Part shown: piece after piece, positions 4,542 to 7,113 of the stretch
Layout: each line of letters opens with the position of its first letter
How positions within the stretch are numbered: the stretch's first letter is position 1
Assembly: GCA_027084065.1 (NCBI GenBank)
Contig: JALWLR010000069.1
Span: forward strand, 1 to 7,113
DNA: 7,113 nucleotides
Direction of reading: 5' to 3'
Source: Helicobacteraceae bacterium
GTDB taxonomy: Bacteria; Campylobacterota; Campylobacteria; Campylobacterales; Sulfurimonadaceae
Notes under the pieces: model-generated
The model's database searches: none
What the model saw: only the letters and a program-made list of their open reading frames with translations
Told to the model about the DNA's origin: nothing
Program-made: the position numbers and the translations under genes

Positions 4542-7113
4542 ATGGACTACAAAGAAACACTCCTTCTACCAAAAACGACCTTCGCAATGCGAGGTAACCT
4601 TCCTCAAAATGAACCCAAACGCTATGCTAAATGGTTCAGCGAGGATGTCTATACTAAAATGAAAAAGAAGCGTGCCGGCGCATCCGATTTTACACTCCAT
4701 GACGGCCCTCCATACGCAAACGGTCATATTCATATAGGACACGCACTCAATAAAATTCTCAAAGACATCATTATCAAACACAACTACTTCGACGGAAAAA
4801 GCGTGCGTTTCACTCCAGGTTGGGACTGCCATGGCCTGCCGATAGAGCAGCAAGTAGAGAAAAAACTCGGCGGTAAAGCGAAAAAAGAAGCCCTCTCCAA
4901 AGCGGAAGTACGCGCACTTTGTCGTAAGCATGCCGATGAGTTCGTCGGCATTCAAAAAGAGGAGTTTAAAAAGCTCGGCGTCATTGCAGACTGGGAAAAG
5001 CCTTATGTCACAATGGACTACAAATTTGAAGCCAACATCTACCGCACCCTTTGTGAAGTAGCTAAAAAAGGGCTTTTAGTAGAGCGAAGCAAACCGGTCT
5101 TTTGGTCTTGGGCGGAGAGAACGGCACTTGCAGAAGCCGAAGTGGAGTATGAAGACAAAGAGGACTACTCCATCTTCATCGCTTTTGAACTGAGTGATGA
5201 GGCAAAAGCCAAAGCCGGCATAGAAGGTAAAGCCGCTTTAGTCATTTGGACGACAACACCATGGACAATTCCGGCAAATACAGGAATTTCCATCAATCCT
5301 GACGAAAAGTATGTACTTACAACAGACGGCTATATTGTTGCTAAAGAACTTTTTGACAATCTTAAAGAACAAGAGGTAGTCAAAGGCGAAATTGCACGAG
5401 AGTTCGATGCCGCGACATTTGAAAACCTTATAGCCATCAATCCACTCAACAAAAGAGAGTCCCGCATAGTTCTAGGAGAACATGTTATGGTAGACAACGG
5501 TACGGGATGCGTCCATACCGCTCCTGGACACGGAGAGGATGACTACCGAATCGGCTTAAAATACAATCTGCCGGTTATCATGCCTGTAAGCGAAACAGGA
5601 GTTTACGATGAAACGATCGTGCGAGAAAATCTCATACCAAACGCCGAAGAGTTCGTCGGCAAACACATTTTCAAATCACAAGAGCAGCTTATAGAGCTCA
5701 TGGGAGATGCGGTACTCAAAGTCGGCAAATTTACCCACTCCTATCCACACTGCTGGCGAAGCCACAAACCACTCATTTTCAGAGCTACAAAACAGTGGTT
5801 CATCAGTATTGATGGAAAACCTGACGGGGAAGAAAAAACTCTAAGAGAGATCGCTCTTGAAGAGGTTGAAAAGACGAAGTTCATCCCACAAACCGGCTAC
5901 AACCGCCTCAAATCGATGGTAGAGAATCGTCCGGATTGGTGTATTTCAAGACAGCGCGACTGGGGTGTACCCATAGCCTTTTTCAGAGTCAAAGCGACAG
6001 GAGAAGTACTGCTTGATGAGAAAGTCCTCAATTTCGTTGCAATGATTTTTGAAATGAAAGGAAGCGATGCATGGTACTCTATGGAGATCTCCGAGCTGCT
6101 CTATCCAGGAAGCGGTTACAAGCCCGAAGAACTTGAAAAAGTCAACGACATCCTCGATGTCTGGTTCGATAGCGGCTCTACGTGGTACAGCGTTTTAAAA
6201 TCTCGTAACTATGATGCCGGAGAGTATCCGGCAGACTTGTATGTCGAAGGAAGCGATCAACACAGGGGCTGGTTTCAGTCTTCAATGTTTCTCTCGTGTG
6301 CCATAGAGCATCAAGCTCCTTATAAAGGTGTACTCACTCACGGCTTTACCGTCGATGAAAAAGGGGAGAAGATGAGTAAGTCAAAAGGCAACGTCATCGC
6401 CCCTGAACAAGTCATCAAAGAGTATGGAAGTGAAATTCTGCGTCTTTGGGTCGCTTCAAGCGATTATCAGGGAGATTTGAAAATCTCTAAAGGGATTCTC
6501 AAACAGACTGCCGAGAACTACCGCAAGCTGCGCAATACGTTCCGCTTCCTAATGGCAAACATCAACGACCTAGAAGCGATCGTCGAACCGCAAAATATGG
6601 GCATACTCGATAAATGGATTCTCAGTGTCGCTGCTGAAGTTCTTGGCGATGTACATGCAGCTTTTAGCGCATACAACTTTGTCGGCGGCATGAACATGCT
6701 CAACAACTTTATTGTCAACGAGCTCAGTGGTATCTACCTCGACATTACCAAAGACCGTCTCTACTGCGATGCCAAAAACGATCTCCACCGCCGTGCAAGC
6801 CAGAGTGCGATGGCACTTATAGCCAAAACACTTCTAACACTTTTAGCACCGATTCTTACCTATACGGCAGATGAAATCGTCGAACATGCGCCAAAAACAC
6901 TCAAAGCAGAAGCAGAAGATATTTTCGACTATATCCATAAACCTTTACCGAAAATAAAAAGTGAGTTCGATGCCGACTACTTTATCGCAGCACGAGAGAA
7001 GTTCTATGAAATCGTCGATGGACTCAAAAAAGAGAAAATCATCAAAGCTACACTGGAACTCAGCCTCTACACCGATTCCAAAAAAGCACTCGATCTCGAT
7101 CCGGTTGAGGCAG
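4542..7113 (+). CDS. ileS: Isoleucyl-tRNA synthetase IleS, C-terminal end missing (window edge)
   Basis: IleS charges tRNA-Ile with isoleucine in the cytoplasm and edits mischarged valine. The frame is open for 857 codons to the window end, close to the roughly 900-940 residues of bacterial IleS. The class I signatures are HIGH at 64-67 (PPYANGHIHIGHALNK) and KMSKS at 610-614. Other hallmarks are GWDCHGLPIE (93-102), the CP1 editing-site motifs WTTTPWTIPAN (236-246) and HTAPGHGEDDY (325-335), WCISRQRDWGVP (466-477), DVWFDSGS (539-546) and EGSDQHRGWFQ (569-579). The helical anticodon-binding domain follows from about residue 650. The C-terminal zinc finger that many bacterial forms carry would lie beyond the window, so its presence cannot be judged. 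The ATG at 4542 gives a standard N-terminus (MDYKETLLLPKTTFAMRGNL). No frameshift or in-frame stop was found. Confidence 0.98.
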   Translation, partial: MDYKETLLLPKTTFAMRGNLPQNEPKRYAKWFSEDVYTKMKKKRAGASDFTLHDGPPYANGHIHIGHALNKILKDIIIKHNYFDGKSVRFTPGWDCHGLPIEQQVEKKLGGKAKKEALSKAEVRALCRKHADEFVGIQKEEFKKLGVIADWEKPYVTMDYKFEANIYRTLCEVAKKGLLVERSKPVFWSWAERTALAEAEVEYEDKEDYSIFIAFELSDEAKAKAGIEGKAALVIWTTTPWTIPANTGISINPDEKYVLTTDGYIVAKELFDNLKEQEVVKGEIAREFDAATFENLIAINPLNKRESRIVLGEHVMVDNGTGCVHTAPGHGEDDYRIGLKYNLPVIMPVSETGVYDETIVRENLIPNAEEFVGKHIFKSQEQLIELMGDAVLKVGKFTHSYPHCWRSHKPLIFRATKQWFISIDGKPDGEEKTLREIALEEVEKTKFIPQTGYNRLKSMVENRPDWCISRQRDWGVPIAFFRVKATGEVLLDEKVLNFVAMIFEMKGSDAWYSMEISELLYPGSGYKPEELEKVNDILDVWFDSGSTWYSVLKSRNYDAGEYPADLYVEGSDQHRGWFQSSMFLSCAIEHQAPYKGVLTHGFTVDEKGEKMSKSKGNVIAPEQVIKEYGSEILRLWVASSDYQGDLKISKGILKQTAENYRKLRNTFRFLMANINDLEAIVEPQNMGILDKWILSVAAEVLGDVHAAFSAYNFVGGMNMLNNFIVNELSGIYLDITKDRLYCDAKNDLHRRASQSAMALIAKTLLTLLAPILTYTADEIVEHAPKTLKAEAEDIFDYIHKPLPKIKSEFDADYFIAAREKFYEIVDGLKKEKIIKATLELSLYTDSKKALDLDPVEA

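Noticed and set aside
4566..4955. Minus-strand 129-codon open frame opposite ileS
   Set aside because: It overlaps the HIGH-motif region of ileS completely; its hydrophobic look comes from the complement of IleS codons.
6518..6788. Two overlapping minus-strand open frames near the ileS 3' part
   Set aside because: Both are shadows of the ileS reading frame, without start signals or protein-like domains.

Overview
This window looks like chromosomal housekeeping DNA from a free-living member of the Campylobacterota, closest in feel to Sulfurimonas, Sulfuricurvum or Sulfurovum. The reasons are the gene order ligA / small membrane-protein gene / tlyA, a CinA-family protein with a strongly diverged N-terminal half, the moderately AT-rich intergenic DNA, and good TATAAT -10 boxes without clear -35 boxes. 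The lineage call is inference from protein flavour and synteny; no search was possible.

Layout, left to right. Positions 1-2556 (minus strand) hold a tightly packed operon, transcribed ligA -> small outer-membrane beta-barrel protein -> tlyA (only its first 27 codons lie in the window). Each junction is a 4-nt stop/start overlap (GTGA, TTGA) with a non-ATG start and a good Shine-Dalgarno sequence, so translational coupling is likely. Positions 2659-3306 (minus strand) hold six tRNA genes, transcribed Lys(TTT) -> Val(TAC) -> Asp(GTC) -> Val(TAC) -> Glu(TTC) -> Asp(GTC), all with encoded CCA. The Val and Asp genes are each present as two identical copies. Two long RNA hairpins fill the spacers on either side of tRNA-Glu, and a second promoter lies inside one of them. 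Positions 3369-4457 (minus strand) encode a CinA-family protein. Positions 4542-7113 (plus strand) encode isoleucyl-tRNA synthetase, cut by the window end. cinA and ileS diverge from an 84-nt intergenic region with two back-to-back TATAAT boxes; cinA appears to be made from a leaderless mRNA.

Functionally the region is mostly translation (tRNAs, IleS, the rRNA methyltransferase TlyA) and DNA/NAD metabolism: LigA uses NAD+ and releases NMN, and the PncC-type domain of the CinA protein belongs to a family that deamidates NMN. No mobile element, CRISPR array, phage gene or defence system was seen. The most interesting items are the paired hairpins around tRNA-Glu, the apparent C33 in the tRNA-Glu anticodon loop, the CinA N-terminal domain that lacks its usual motif, and the leaderless cinA promoter.
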